Program-made: the position numbers and the translations under genes
Part shown: piece after piece, positions 1 through 11,602 of the stretch
Layout: the number at the start of each line of letters is the position of its first letter
Position numbering within the stretch: the first letter of the stretch is position 1
Source: Thamnidium elegans
Taxonomy: Eukaryota > Mucoromycota > Mucoromycetes > Mucorales > Mucoraceae
Reading direction: 5' to 3'
Length of the DNA: 64,000 nucleotides
Assembly: GCA_025201345.1 (NCBI GenBank)
Contig: JAIXMG010000004.1
Location: 558,001-622,000, forward strand
Notes under the pieces: model-generated
Told to the model about the DNA's origin: nothing
The model's input: the letters and a program-made list of their open reading frames with translations, nothing else
The model's database searches: none

Positions 1-56
1 TAAAGAAGGAATTATATGCCAAGTTTGGTAATGCTATCAACTTGGAAAAGGAATAA
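1..56 (+). CDS. PFD4: Prefoldin subunit 4, C-terminal end (partial)
   Basis: Only the last 17 codons are present, open from the left edge to a TAA at 54-56. They encode KKELYAKFGNAINLEKE, which matches the conserved tail of prefoldin subunit 4 (LYAKFGxxINLE). Prefoldin is a cytosolic hexameric co-chaperone that passes unfolded actin and tubulin to the CCT chaperonin. The stop lies 33 bp from the stop of the convergent NFU1 gene. The call rests on a short but distinctive motif; the rest of the gene is outside the window. Confidence 0.75.
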   Translation, partial: KKELYAKFGNAINLEKE

Positions 57-88
57 AAAGTTTATTATATTTATATACACATACAAAT

Positions 89-971
89 CTATTTTTCGCC
101 TAATTTTTTCTCGAGTTTATCAAATTCTTGAAGGGCTACAGCTTCAGATTCATCAATAACTTGTTCAACGCCTTGAACTTCAGGGATATAATGCATCAAC
201 ATGTTTTCAATACCATTTTTAAGTGTGATACTAGAACTTTCACAACCTCTGCAACTACCCTTTAATTTGAGTTGAACGATACCATTTTCAAAACCACAAT
301 ATTCAATATCACCACCGTCTTCTTGAATAGATGGTCTAATACGTGTATCGAGTAATTCTTTAATCATTTGAACTTCCTCTGAATCATCAGGATGAATAGC
401 TGTGTCGTTAGCTGCTAAATCATCTTCGTTATAAACAATAGGTTGTCCTGATGCAAAGTGATCCATAATGGCTGAATAAATATCGGGCTTCATTAATTGC
501 CATTCTCCACTTTCTTCCTTTGAAATGGTAATAAAATCGGGTCCAAAGAATACGCCAGAAATACCATCAATATGGAATAATTGTTTAGCAAGTGGAGATT
601 TCATAGAAGAGCGAACATCTAAAAATTCAGCAGAGCCCTTTCCTAATACGGGTACACCAGGAATAAATTTAAGAGAATCGTCGTTGGGTGTTTGTTCAGT
701 TTGAATGAACATGGTACGTACTTTATGTTGTAGGTGTATATGTTAGTAAAACGGTATCACTCTCTCTGTGTGTATATAAATCATATATGTATATACCTTG
801 TTGCTTGCCTAATAAAGAACTAACTTTATGAGCATTGACACGATTACCCCACAAAATGTTGGTATTTGTCATCAAAGAACGCTTTACTGCATGGTTAGTT
901 AATTGAGGGATAACTGCGCTACGCAAAGTAGTGATTCGCTTGAGTTGAGAGAGAACAAGTCGAGAAGTCAT
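89..971 (-). CDS. NFU1: NFU1 mitochondrial iron-sulfur cluster scaffold
   Basis: Two exons, 971-797 and 720-89, intron 721-796; 268 aa. The first exon is a basic, Ser/Thr-rich, acid-poor mitochondrial presequence (about residues 1-58). The junction restores the conserved [12 protein letters not shown] motif that opens the Nfu N-terminal domain. The C-terminal NifU domain carries the cluster-binding C-x2-C in GSCRGCESS. The family hands 4Fe-4S clusters to mitochondrial targets such as lipoate synthase. The shorter in-frame ATG at 712 would drop the presequence, so the upstream start is preferred. It is divergent from NAA50 across about 210 bp that serves both promoters. Confidence 0.93.
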
Positions 972-1180
972 TTGAATAAATATAAGAAGTAAACTAATGA
1001 GAAAGAAAAAAGAAATAATAAAAAAAAAGGATGTATATATATAATCATGGGCCATCTTGTTGACGCTTGCAGTCACACTTTTTTTTTTTTTTTTTTTTTT
1101 TTTTTGCTTTAAACCAAAAAGGCTTTTTTTTTCCCTTATGTCATTTAACTAAAAAAAAAAATTCTTTTTTAATTTATAAC

Positions 1181-1734
1181 ATGGCTTCTCGTTCTGACCT
1201 TGGAGACGTTACTCCTAACAACTTGGGTCAAGTTAAAGTACTTCACAAAGTCTTATTCCCTGTCAACTATGGCGAAAATTTCTACACTGAATTATTAGAA
1301 GCTGGCGAATTCGCTAAATTAGGTACACACTGCAAAAGAAACAAAATACTCCTTGTTTGCCCCGAGAACTAAACTCTTTCTTTTAAAAACCCAACATAGC
1401 CTACTATAACGATGTATGTGTCGGAACTGTTTGTTGCCGTAAAGAAGTTGACGATACCAACCCCGAGCTTTTCAAAGTATACATGATGACAATAGGCGTC
1501 TTGGAACCTTACCGTCATCTCGGCTTAGGCTCTCAATTGTTTGAACATATTTTAGAACAAGCTAAACTTGCTAAAAACGTTTCCAAAGTTTACTTACACG
1601 CTCAAACAACTAACAATCGCGCTATTGAATTTTATAAAAAGTATGATTTTGAAATTGTTAGTACTGAAAAGGATTACTACAAGAACATTGAACCTAGAGA
1701 TGCATACCTTTTATCAAAGACTATTGAACAATAA
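1181..1734 (+). CDS. NAA50: N-alpha-acetyltransferase 50 (GNAT family)
   Basis: Exons 1181-1322 and 1400-1734 (intron 1323-1399); 158 aa, about the length of NAA50/San proteins. It begins with an LGDVTPNN segment followed by FPVNYGENFY, the substrate-pocket region typical of NAA50. The acetyl-CoA-binding loop is seen in the PYRHLGLGS run (R/Q-x-x-G-x-G/A type). The C-terminal half has YLHAQTTNNRAIEFYKKYDFE, the GNAT beta6-alpha4 core, here split by no intron. NAA50 acetylates N-terminal methionines and associates with the NatA complex at the ribosome; in animals it also supports sister chromatid cohesion. It is convergent with the BFR1-like gene, stops 116 bp apart. Confidence 0.93.
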
Positions 1735-1850
1735 TAGATTATTATTATTTAAATAAATATATACTTTTTGTCTGTTTTTTTTTTCTTTTATATATTTATA
1801 TATTAATGCTTTTTATTTATGTATGTTACTTTTTTTTTTTTTTTTTGGTT

Positions 1851-3467
1851 TTAAGCAACAACAGGTGTTTCTGCTGCAGGCGTTTCTGTTACTGCCTCTG
1901 TAGTAACCATAGCAGCAATCTTTTCTTCTGCCTTCTTTCTGTTCTCTTCAGTAACCTTAGGTTGCTCAGCAACATAAGCCAATTTACGTTCTTTCAATTT
2001 TTCAATAGTAGCAGGAACTTCAGAGATTTTAGTAGGTACAGTAACTTTGACTTCAAAAAAGTCTTCCATTGTAGCTAAAGGTAATTTTAAGATATCAGAT
2101 TTCTTTTCCTTGGGTGCCTTGGCCGCGCCACCCTTCTTCTTATTCTTTCCACCCATAAAGTAAACTTCGTCATTTTCTTTCTTTTTGATAACAAAACCTT
2201 GAGGTGCGTTCTTACTATTGGCATCATCGGTAGTCACACTAGTGGCATTTACAGGATCTTGGCCTGATTTAGTAACAAATCCCTGTAAGAAAGCGCTCAA
2301 TGTATCACACAACACGATCTCATGTTCAAAGGCAGGTAAAGAAGCCAATTCAAGTTCTTGACGTGCATCTGCTTCACGCTTTTCTGCTTCATACTTGATT
2401 TTCTCAACGCGTTCAGTTTCCTTTCTCTTTTCGTGAGCTTCACGAGCAGCGTTATAATAATCATCTTTGGCTTTACGATGTTCACTGCGACAGGCACGTA
2501 AAGTATCGTAGGTTTCATCTAAAAGAAGTTTAATACGTGTACGTTCATCATAGAGCTTATTGCGCTCTTCGCGTTGTTTGGCACCATCCACGATTAAAGT
2601 CTTCAATTCAGCGTTTAATAACTCGTACTTGTCACTTAATCTTTTGTTTTCACCGTCATCTACGTTCTTTCTTAATTCATTGTAAAAGTTACGCTCTCTT
2701 TCAATTGCCTCTTGTTGTTCGCCAAGTCCTTCTACTTGGGTACGGCCACGCTTTAAAGTAGAAATTTCTTGAAGGATCTATTCATATATGTAAATTTGGT
2801 TAGAGTTACACATATTAACTGATATCCAATAAAAAAGAGCAACATTTTTTTTTTTTACCTTCTTTTCCTCCACTAATCTTACACCGCGTTCAATTTGAAT
2901 TTCAAGCTCCCTTTTTTAATAAAACATTAGATTCATGCTATGCATATCTCTTTTTTTTTCTTTTCTTACCTGATACGTTCATCTACTTCCGCTGTAGATT
3001 TAAAAGGTACTTTGGTTTGAAAGTTTTTTACATTACCAACCTATTCAAAGACGTGTTAAAGGTTTTTATCGTATTTTATTGTTATTTCTTTACCTTCTTC
3101 TTGATAGAATCATTTAATGCATCCAATTGGTCATAAACTGACTTTTTACCTTTTTTAATTTCTGATTGTTTATCACGAATTTGATCAAGTTCTTGCTTTA
3201 ACTCTTCACGACGAGTGTTATCTGATTTACCAAGCTTTTCAATTTTAGCCTTGACAGTGTCCTAAGAAAAGAGAAGAAAAAAAGTTAGATGATGAGATGT
3301 GATGAGATGAGATGAGTTTTTTTTTTTTTTTTTTTTTTTACCTGTTGCTTCTTTAAAGTATCAAGTTTCTTGTTGAGCTCTTCTAAGCGTACGGTTTGAG
3401 CTGTTTCATCAGGCTTTTTAAAATGCTTCTTAGTAGAACTAACAGCGATCGTTTCAGATACGGTCAT
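1851..3467 (-). CDS. BFR1: BFR1-like coiled-coil mRNP protein
   Basis: Five exons: 3467-3342, 3261-3094, 3040-2970, 2910-2859, 2777-1851; 447 aa. The N-terminus has KKHFKKPDE and then continuous Lys/Glu/Arg-rich coiled coil. A spaced C-terminal part contains VPTKISEVPATIEKLKER, similar to the end of yeast Bfr1. Bfr1 is a polysome- and ER-associated RNA-binding protein implicated in secretion and nuclear segregation. The ATG at 3467 is the only one ahead of the conserved HFKKPDE segment. The second half has many charged heptads, so coiled-coil similarity alone could mislead; the N-terminal motif and overall order make BFR1 likely. Confidence 0.8.
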
Positions 3468-4218
3468 GGTTTTTTTTTTTAAGTGTGTAAAAAGAAAGAG
3501 AAGAGATAAATAAACCCTTTTTTTTTTTTGATTCGTTTTTGTAATAAATTAAATCAAGGTACAAACACAAACACAAACACAAAAAAAAAGTGCACTAATT
3601 CAACTTCCCCTCCTTCTCTCTCATTTTAATATGTTTCGCAATCTTATCCTTCCACGTATTGAATTTTTTTAATATAGTGGAATATATACGTACATACGTG
3701 TGCGCTAAGATAAAATGCGCCTCATCCCGCGTGATAGCTTTAGAAACCAATAGAATACCTTTTAATTTATTATACACTGTTCAATTAAAAACTGGGCCAT
3801 TGGATTTGATAATATGACCTTTTAATAAGGCGCGTAAAAGCTGATTACATCTGAAGGTAAGTAGTACTCGCCTCATTATCGCAACAGTGCTTTATTGTTA
3901 TATATCCTTTAAAAATTGTCCTTTATGATAGAAAAGTATATTGTGGTTTCTTTAATTTTATTACCTGTCATAAAAAAAGGGGGGGAGAGAGACTTTGAGT
4001 GGTGCGCCAAGAATGGTATTCTTGGCGCACCACCACCACCACCACAAGATCAAAAAAGTGACGCGAATTAAAATAGTGACATCCTCTGTCGGTGTATGGA
4101 TGCGCATGATTAGATATCCAAGTCAGCTGTATAAACTGTCTCCTTTTTTCCTCTTTATCTTTTTTTTCCCCTCTTTATCCTTTTTTTTTCTCTCTTTTAT
4201 ATATATACAAAAACCAAT
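3468..4218. other. Intergenic, divergent promoter region (BFR1-like / membrane protein)
   Basis: No gene I can support. It holds T and A runs, a tandem ACAAAC tract near 3563-3580, a perfect hairpin at 3999-4033 and a TATA-like TATAAA at about 4131. A 60-codon open frame on the minus strand (3595-3777) has ordinary amino-acid composition but no recognisable domain. Confidence 0.6.
3999..4033. repeat. Perfect inverted repeat (16 bp arms, 3 nt loop)
   Basis: The left arm at 3999-4014 (GTGGTGCGCCAAGAAT) is exactly complementary to the right arm at 4018-4033, with GGT as the loop. It is GC-rich in an AT-rich spacer and is followed by a run of CAC triplets. It lies about 190 bp upstream of the start at 4219. 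It could be a protein-binding palindrome, an RNA hairpin in a leader, or a trace of a foldback element. Confidence 0.8.
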
Positions 4219-5040
4219 ATGAAAGGTGATAAAGAAAAGCAACCTGTAGCATTATACACAGACCAAGATACCCCCCCTGTTGCATCCAACAGATGGATGT
4301 GGGTTCGTAGATTTATCCTCTGTATTATTTTGATTACATTATTTATGCAATCACTAGCACCTATTTACCTCGACAGTGATGAAGACATCTTTATTGCTAA
4401 CGAAGTTATGCTAACCGAAACTAAGAAATCGCATATTGTACTGCACACTGGTTTCCCACCTACCGAAAATGTTTCGGGTTTAACCATCTATGCTGGCAAA
4501 GCCGCAGCTACTGCGTTTTCGCCCAATCCTGACAGTCCTAATGTGAAACAAATTGATATGAAACATGCTTTTGTAGATGGTGGTGAGAGTTGGTGGGACC
4601 GTTGGTTCCCTAACCGACATGTACATCTTGTCAGTGTTCAGTTACCTGTTGTACCTGTCGTAAAGAATGGTACTGGTATTGTTGAAGCTACACTTTCTAT
4701 TTGCGCCTCCAAGAAACAAAGGTTTGGGATTGGAAGACCTCAGGTACCCGATATGAATAAGTGTGTAGAAACAGCTGCATTAAAAAGTGATGCGGAAGAA
4801 TCAGATGACTTGTTTAGCGTGCTTGAATGGTTACCTGAGGTCACAATTGTACTTCAAAAATCTAAATTGTATTGGCTTGTAGTTCAAACACCGTCTGAAC
4901 CTTTCAACTGGGTGAATTCTGAAGGTGGTAGTAACCAATATGGTACTGCCTTTGAGACTGAAAATGGGTGGGAATTCAAGTTAGATGGTGAACTTATTCC
5001 TAGTGCAATGGTTATGGTTGAAGACCATCATAAAGACTAA
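4219..5040 (+). CDS. Single-pass type II membrane protein, unknown function
   Basis: One uninterrupted exon, 273 aa. A short charged N-terminal tail (1-31) is followed by one hydrophobic segment at about 32-51, then roughly 220 residues predicted to face the lumen or outside. The RR just before the segment fits a cytosolic N-terminus. The ectodomain has an N-glycosylation sequon (NVS near residue 84, NGT near 152), a WWDRWFPNRHVHLVSVQLPVVP patch, and two cysteines in SICASKK and NKCVE that could pair. I do not recognise the family; it may be restricted to Mucoromycota. The gene is preceded by the hairpin at 3999 and a TATA-like element. Confidence 0.75.
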   Translation: MKGDKEKQPVALYTDQDTPPVASNRWMWVRRFILCIILITLFMQSLAPIYLDSDEDIFIANEVMLTETKKSHIVLHTGFPPTENVSGLTIYAGKAAATAFSPNPDSPNVKQIDMKHAFVDGGESWWDRWFPNRHVHLVSVQLPVVPVVKNGTGIVEATLSICASKKQRFGIGRPQVPDMNKCVETAALKSDAEESDDLFSVLEWLPEVTIVLQKSKLYWLVVQTPSEPFNWVNSEGGSNQYGTAFETENGWEFKLDGELIPSAMVMVEDHHKD

Positions 5041-5596
5041 AGAAAAATATATATATTCCCACATACAACTTTTATTTTCGCGCATGCATTGCACACTAGT
5101 CTATCTTTTCTTACTTATTCACTTATTCATTTTACCCGTAGTTTGCTTTTCTTTTTTCTCTTTTTTAGTTCGTTTTTAATAAGTGAATAAATAGCTTTTA
5201 AGAAAAAATTGGTTAGAACCTCTTTTTTTTTTTTTTTTTTTTTTACGATTTTTGCTGTATTCAGAAAAGTCATTTAGGTTAGTTTTTAGTATACGCAGTT
5301 TATGCACTCACTCAAGTTGGTTTTATCCGCATAAAAAAGGAATCTTGCGTGAATCAAGTTGGAGCAACAAGTACATGTATAATAAAAATGATCAACTAAT
5401 ACATACGTATGAGTATTACGAAACAAAATTGCAGTGTAAATACACCATAATGAATAACTAGATCACATGAGTAAAGTGGCTCTCTATTTTATCACTCCTA
5501 TTTATTAGTCTACTTTTTTTGTTTTTATGTTCGATACAGTTCTTCTTAGAGCAACCGTCAAATCTAAAGGTTAATGAAAAATAATACGTAGCACTA

Positions 5597-5627
<31 letters not shown>

Positions 5628-7979
5628 GCGTAAATAGAGCGTGTATCGATTTTTCTGTGCTTCCTCAATTCCTACGCCCAGTGCCTGATCTTATCTCAAA
5701 AGCTGTGATTAACAACTCAAAGGTTGTACACAAACAACACTTTTAAACGTGCAAAACGATCACTTGGTAGGGAATCCTGAGTGGGGTAATGGTACCTGCT
5801 CAGATATTGTCCCTGAAGCAAAATCACCCGTAAGAACTATATCTTTAAACCCATTTATCGCTCTTGGTTTATTTCTTACTGGCGGTGCTATTACTATTAA
5901 TGGTTTGCTATGCTCAGGTAATTCAATATGTACCCACTTTGGCACTACAAAAATACCAGATCCAAGTATAACTGAAGCACTGGAGACATTATTACATCAT
6001 GAAACAATGTAATAATTAAATGTACTAATGCAACTATGGTACTGTAAAAGGATATAAATATTATTTACCTTCTGGAATGGTTCTTGTAATTCTCATATCT
6101 CTTTTTGAAAGTATATAAATAAACAGTACTCTTACTTGTCTCTATTTATATTTCTATTTCATAGCCTTTAATTTACCTCGTTAGGAATGAAAATAGAAAC
6201 CTTGTAGAATATATATCACTTATTCAATAATCGTTTTCTCTATATAATCATCAATTATGAGCGGTATTGTATAAAAACAAACTCTCCAAGTCCAAAGTTC
6301 CAAAGTATGGTTTTACTTGAAGAATGATGTTTACTAACCAAAATGATCGAGATACGATGGGAAAAAGAAAAACGTATGCGGACGAAATAATTTTAGTTTC
6401 CTGAGGTTTAGTTTTTTCGGGTTTTGTTTATATCTGCTGTTAAAGTGAAACTTTAATTGTACGTTATCACTTTTTTTTTTTTTTTTTCTTTTTTGTTAGT
6501 TGACTGTTTGCTCCGTTTCTTTTTGTATTTAATGTGTTTTCACTTGAAATATACACAATGGTATTTTCTCTTTCTTTTTAGGTAAAATAATATAATAATT
6601 TGATTAAGAAAAGAATAATACAAATAATTACATATCATAAGATGATTATTTATTTGTTTCACCTTCGTCTAATAAGATGCAAAAGCGGTTATTCCGATTA
6701 CAAACAACATTTGACACATATCTTTTTTTTTTAAAAAAAAAATAAGATCCGGTAATGTATAACAGCACTCGTAAAGATCAGGCACCTGTTTAGCATGATA
6801 GGCTGGAACATATATTACACCGAAGTTACCTTTTTTGGTGCAACATACGTAACACCATGTGATATTAGAGTTTGAGGCAGTCTGGTTCTCATTCTTTGGA
6901 AATTGGATCACACACGCACACGTACACCAGTTGCCCTGCAATGACTATTTCTCTTTCGGCACCCTAAGCGGCCCGGCACCTTTTTTAGATAAAGTTACAA
7001 ACGGAGCGCAAATTGCTTATAAAGTGACAATCTTGTATAAATTAAAAACGATAAGACAACCTAATCATATATTCTTTTTGCAATTCTTTAACAAAGAATC
7101 TTTTTGATGTTTCAACTTTTAAGAAAGAGTTTTTTCATCCACGTGTGGTTTCACAAGTGTCAGTGGTTTTTTTCTTTTTTTTGTTCGAGAAGGAAACATG
7201 TTTATAGTATCCATGACAAAAAAATAAGGGTTGTTCAAAAGAAAAAAATGTAACTTTAAACCGAGACAATAATTTAAACTCACTCCTCATTTGAATAAAG
7301 AGTAGAATATTTCCCTGTTTAATGACGTACTTTCGACTAATTAATTATAAATGGATTTATTATTATTACTTACAGACAACGAGAAAAACTAGCGTTATAC
7401 TCTATCAAAAACTATGTCTTATTCAATCATTATGATGGAGTAAATAAATAAATAAAAGAAAAGACACTATAATAAAAGAGCCTTTTTTTTTTATTGGGTT
7501 ATTTTGTACAACATTGCACGTTTCTTAAACTTCTGTTTGACAATGAATTTTTTTAGCCTCGTAGTATGGCCATTCTATATAGCCGGGCTTTCGGTTAATT
7601 CCATACGATGGACATGAGATTATTTTGCGCTAGATAAACATACTTTTTTTTTTTCATCGTTGTATACAAATCAGGAAGTTGACACTGGTTCATTTTTAAG
7701 GTTGTGTCTCTATTTTGATGCAGCATGTCACTCTCTTAAAAGAAAAAGAAAAAAGTAAAAAAGTAAAAAATAAGGAAGAATATTATACCGATTTTTTGTT
7801 ATAAGGTGACACTTTTCCTCCCTTTCCTGTCACACGATAAAAGCACATATATATACAGGTAAAAAAGACTGGTTTTATTTTCTTCCTTTCTTTTTTCTGT
7901 CTTTTTTTTTTTTCTTATTTTTTTTTTTTTTTTTTTTTTACACTAGATTTTTTTGTAAGATTAAATACATAGAAAAAAG
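5041..7979. other. Long intergenic stretch with possible decayed coding pieces
   Basis: About 2.9 kb without a gene I can support. Two minus-strand open frames look more protein-like than background: 5760-5945 (PKWVHIELPEHSKPLIVI region) and 6669-6941, which has paired cysteines (CYVCC) and is interrupted by a T10A10 tract at 6723-6742. Neither can be joined into a complete gene. The rest is poly-T, AT-rich spacer and, near the end, the pyrimidine-rich leader of AUR1. Confidence 0.5.
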
Positions 7980-9365
7980 ATGTTTAAAACAAAGTTAAAT
8001 ACAACATTATCGAAAATAAGCGATTCAAGGAAATGGTCATTTTACGACCTTCAATATATTTTGATAGCAGCAATTTTTACAATCGAGTTTATTATCATTA
8101 AATCACCTTCATTGATTCCTCGTATTTTACTAGCCAGTTTATTTATTGCTTCATTCTGGATTCCTTACGTTAGACGATTTACAGTACCTGCTTTACCCAT
8201 CTTTACATGGCTTATAACATTTTATGCCTGCCAATTCATCCCTATGAATTATCGACCTACCCACATATTTGTTAACCTCCTACCTACTCTCGAACGTATT
8301 CTTTACGGTGCTAACCTATCTGAAATCATATCTCAACATACACACCCCATATTGGATATCTTGACTTGGTTTCCATACGGTATCCTTCATTTTACTTTTC
8401 CATTTATTTTCTCTGGCATCATGTTTGTCTATGGTCCTCCTGGTTCTCTTCCTGTCTTTGCAAAAGCATTTGGTTATATGAACCTTGCTGGCGTTTTAAC
8501 TCAATTATTCTTTCCTAATGCATCTCCATGTAAGTTAAAATACGAATGATTCCCCTAACAAAAAAAGAAAAAGAAAAGTGAAGTATACTAATCTATAAAT
8601 AATTATTATTTAGGGTATGAAATCATCTATGGCTCAGCCCCTGCCGACTATTCTATTCCTGGTGATGCTGGTGGATTACTGCGTATTGATGACATTTTAG
8701 GTTTAGACTTGTACGGTACTACCTTTGGAAATTCTCCACTTGTATTTGGCGCATTTCCTTCTCTTCATTCTGGATGTGCTACAATTGAAATGTTGTTTCT
8801 TTCCTATTTATTTCCTCGTATGAAACCATTTGCAGTTGCATACGTCATGTGGATGTGGTTCTCTACCATGTACTTGACTCATCATTATATGATTGATCTT
8901 GTTGGTGGTTCAATCTATGCTATTTTGGCCTACGCAGTTGCACAGAAATTTTTACCCAAAATCAACTCAGAGACTCGCACACGTCTGCAATATCTTGGCA
9001 CTACTAAATCTGGTTTTCGATCATACATCTATAGTATTGAACACGACCCTCGCGATTACTACAACGGTATCCCTGTCCTGGATGGTGACGAGGAATCTGC
9101 TATGAAACAAGTTGTTGTACACGAATCGCCTGTTGTTATTCAAACTATCATGCCTTATCGTCATCATCGTCCAGAACCTTTAAGATTGGCTAATATCAAT
9201 GAAAAGTCGGAAGATGAAGAATCACCTGCTTTATCTCCTGCCTCATTAGTTCCTTCATCCGGATACTGGTCACCTAACTCTGAACCAGCATCGCCTATTA
9301 CACCTCACTCGCCATTAAACATCACTAGTCATCAGATGCATTTTGGTTTCAGCAAAACTTCCTAG
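7980..9365 (+). CDS. AUR1: Inositol phosphorylceramide synthase catalytic subunit
   Basis: Exons 7980-8529 and 8614-9365; 433 aa. A polytopic membrane protein with helices in the first 190 residues, then the PAP2-type lipid phosphotransferase core. FPSLHSGCA gives the first catalytic histidine (P-S-x-H-x-G) and THHYMIDLVGG gives the second histidine and aspartate. The splice junction restores NASPWYEIIYGSAPADYS, a conserved lumenal loop of Aur1. The Golgi enzyme moves phosphoinositol from PI to ceramide and is the target of aureobasidin A. The tail after about residue 330 is long, Pro/Ser-rich and probably cytosolic. A pyrimidine-rich tract precedes the ATG. Confidence 0.96.
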
Positions 9366-9988
9366 ATACATACACACACACATTTATATACATTCACTCA
9401 TTTTTTTTTAAAAAAAAAAAAAAAGTAGGGGAGTAAGTAACAAAAAAGAAAAGTGTATTGTTTTGCTTAAAAAAAAAAGAAAAGCAAATATTACATATAT
9501 GGCATTTGTATCATGTTATTATTACATCTAATTTTGGCAGAATGATACCTTCTTCTTTATATATATACTCTTTCTATACCTGTGTACTATTTTTCCCTTT
9601 TTCAGATTTTCCTGCATTTCCTTTAATTCCTATTTCTTACTAATACTACCCTCCACTAATAATTCTCTCCCCGTCCCCCGCCGCCGCTAATATTTACCTA
9701 CTTACTACTTACTACTGCTAATACCACCCTAATAATATTTTATATATATACACATAATAATACTTTTTTTCTGTTGTAATTCCCTTTATTATTATTTACT
9801 ATATATATCTTTTAATCAGCCATGTTATTATTACACCTGTAAACCCTAATCTTAATAAAACTGCAAAAATAACAGCTCTTCTAATAGATGCAAAATAAAC
9901 CTTGTCCCACTCCGATTTAGCGCCGTAGTCAATATTACTATATTATATTACGGTGAGAAAAAATTTAATAACTTAGATAATAAGCACC
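9366..9988. other. Intergenic, convergent 3' ends
   Basis: Spacer between the stops of AUR1 and the Nudix gene. It has a T9A15 tract at 9401-9424, a C-rich patch near 9671-9685 and repeated CTAATA-type triplets. No gene seen. Confidence 0.6.
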
Positions 9989-10336
9989 TTACGTTGTCAA
10001 CTTTTTGTAACTGACAGTGAATTGAGTGAATAATAAAGCAAGCCAGCCAATATCAGGTCTTGAATAAATAGGTTTATCATTAACCATTTTCACAAAGGAT
10101 AAATTATCTAGACCGGTGAACTCAACAATATCTCGTGTCATACCCATTGTTAAACCCCATAATCTAAAATTGGTACTTGTGGGCAAATCAATTGCGGCAA
10201 AAGTAACTGAACCCATCATAAATCGTATCAAGGGTGTAGCCCATTTGTTCTTATTCAGTCTGACAAGTGATAATTGTTCTGTAATGGGTCGGTAAGAGGC
10301 GTATGAATGCGTAGAGAGAAAGAAAGATAATGGTAC

Positions 10337-10373
<37 letters not shown>

Positions 10374-11122
10374 GTGAATATGATTTTAGTGCAATGATTG
10401 TATACAGAACACCTTACATTGTACAGCTGCTACTTCTGACTCTTGAAGTTTAAATGTTGGTGATTCAGGTACCACTTGTAAATAAACTTTTTTGGTGTTT
10501 AGTTGTACTGTATATTATATATAAATTACATACTTACCAAATGGAATTAAAATCATTAATAGTTTATTGTCCTTAATAGACGAAATTTCTCTTTCATCCA
10601 ACTTTCCTACTTGAATGTAATCCTTTGTATTTAAATCAATGCCAATTTCTTCCATCACTTCTCTTTTCACTGTATCTTCATCGGTTTCGTTAGGCTCATT
10701 TTTGCCGCCAACAAATGAGACATGACCTGACCATCTTTAATGTATATAAATTACCTTTTAAGAACAACCCATATGTAATATATCTATATTTGTACCTGTC
10801 TCCAACCCTAGTAGCTCTCTGCATAAACAAAATTTCCGCTTCTCCTAACGGGTCTTGTTTAACCCAGTCTTGCTCGAAAAAATCTTTTAAATTCGTAACC
10901 TCATTACCACCGACTTCAATGTCGGTTCGGTGACGACGCCATCGTAATATAGCTGCTACGGCTGCTCTACGCTTTTGGTAAGGTGGTGAAGGAATATGAA
11001 GTGCCTCATGTCGATTTAGATTAGTGCATAAGGACTCAAACACTAATATACTTTATTACTACTAAATAAAACTTTTTAACGCTTTCTATCTGTTTCTTTT
11101 TACCTGTGATATTTGAAGTCAT
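9989..11122 (-). CDS. Nudix hydrolase, CoA-diphosphatase type (Pcd1/NUDT7-8-like)
   Basis: Five exons: 11122-11104, 11042-10796, 10734-10538, 10486-10418, 10338-9989; 293 aa. The Nudix box is complete across GGKNEPNETDEDTVKREVME plus EIGI (G-x5-E-x7-REVxEEIG), supplying the metal-binding glutamates. Upstream, an AAVAAILRW strand and downstream VPLS after a GPP-lacking loop fit the CoA pyrophosphatase subgroup rather than MutT. Such enzymes cleave CoA or acyl-CoA to 3',5'-ADP and phosphopantetheine, commonly in peroxisomes or mitochondria. The first exon is only 19 nt. A TA dinucleotide tract of about 26 bp sits in the last intron, next to its acceptor. Substrate is inferred, not shown. Confidence 0.85.
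10341..10366. repeat. (TA)n microsatellite in a Nudix-gene intron
   Basis: Thirteen TA units sit inside the intron 10339-10417, on the acceptor side for the minus-strand gene. Confidence 0.9.
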
Positions 11123-11602
11123 ATTTTTGAATTAGTAAAAAAGAAGGCCTGAGAAATCTTGTTCCCAGCACACAAAAATGAACTACTGCGGTTAAATTAT
11201 ATGCCCGAGCCCATTTTTTGAGTAAGCAGATATTTGACCTCATGTGTTTGCTGTACACACATGCAAACGAGACTATACGTAATACTCTTATTTTGGGATA
11301 ACATCCTTTTTCAATTTACCTCAATTAGGTAAAATACTACATCATTTTTATATATTTTTTTATATAAACAAAAAGTAACCGTGGAAACAACATCTTATTG
11401 TTTTAGTAAAATATATATATACAAATATATATACATATGCAAAAAAAAGAGGCAGAATACAAATGCACCTTCTTGACTCGCTTCTGTGCGTACATTATGT
11501 TTGACCCTTGCATGTCATATAATTCATATACCCTTTAAAAAAGTAGACCTTATGCAAATACAAATTATTCTTATAACAGTACAAAAAAAAAAAGAAACAT
11601 TT
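11123..11602. other. Intergenic between Nudix and monooxygenase genes
   Basis: AT-rich spacer containing the 5' flank of the Nudix gene and the 3' flank of the monooxygenase gene, both minus strand. No gene seen. Confidence 0.6.

Noticed and set aside
1067..1180. Longer N-terminus for NAA50 from an upstream ATG through a T run
   Set aside because: It would add a poly-Phe stretch; NAA50 proteins begin at the MASRSDLGD equivalent.
1806..2078. Cys/Phe-rich plus-strand frame overlapping BFR1
   Set aside because: It is the complement of the Lys/Glu-rich coiled-coil gene; T-rich translation gives artificial Phe/Leu/Cys composition.
8893..9105. Second frame inside AUR1 exon 2
   Set aside because: It overlaps the conserved AUR1 core in another frame and has no features of its own.
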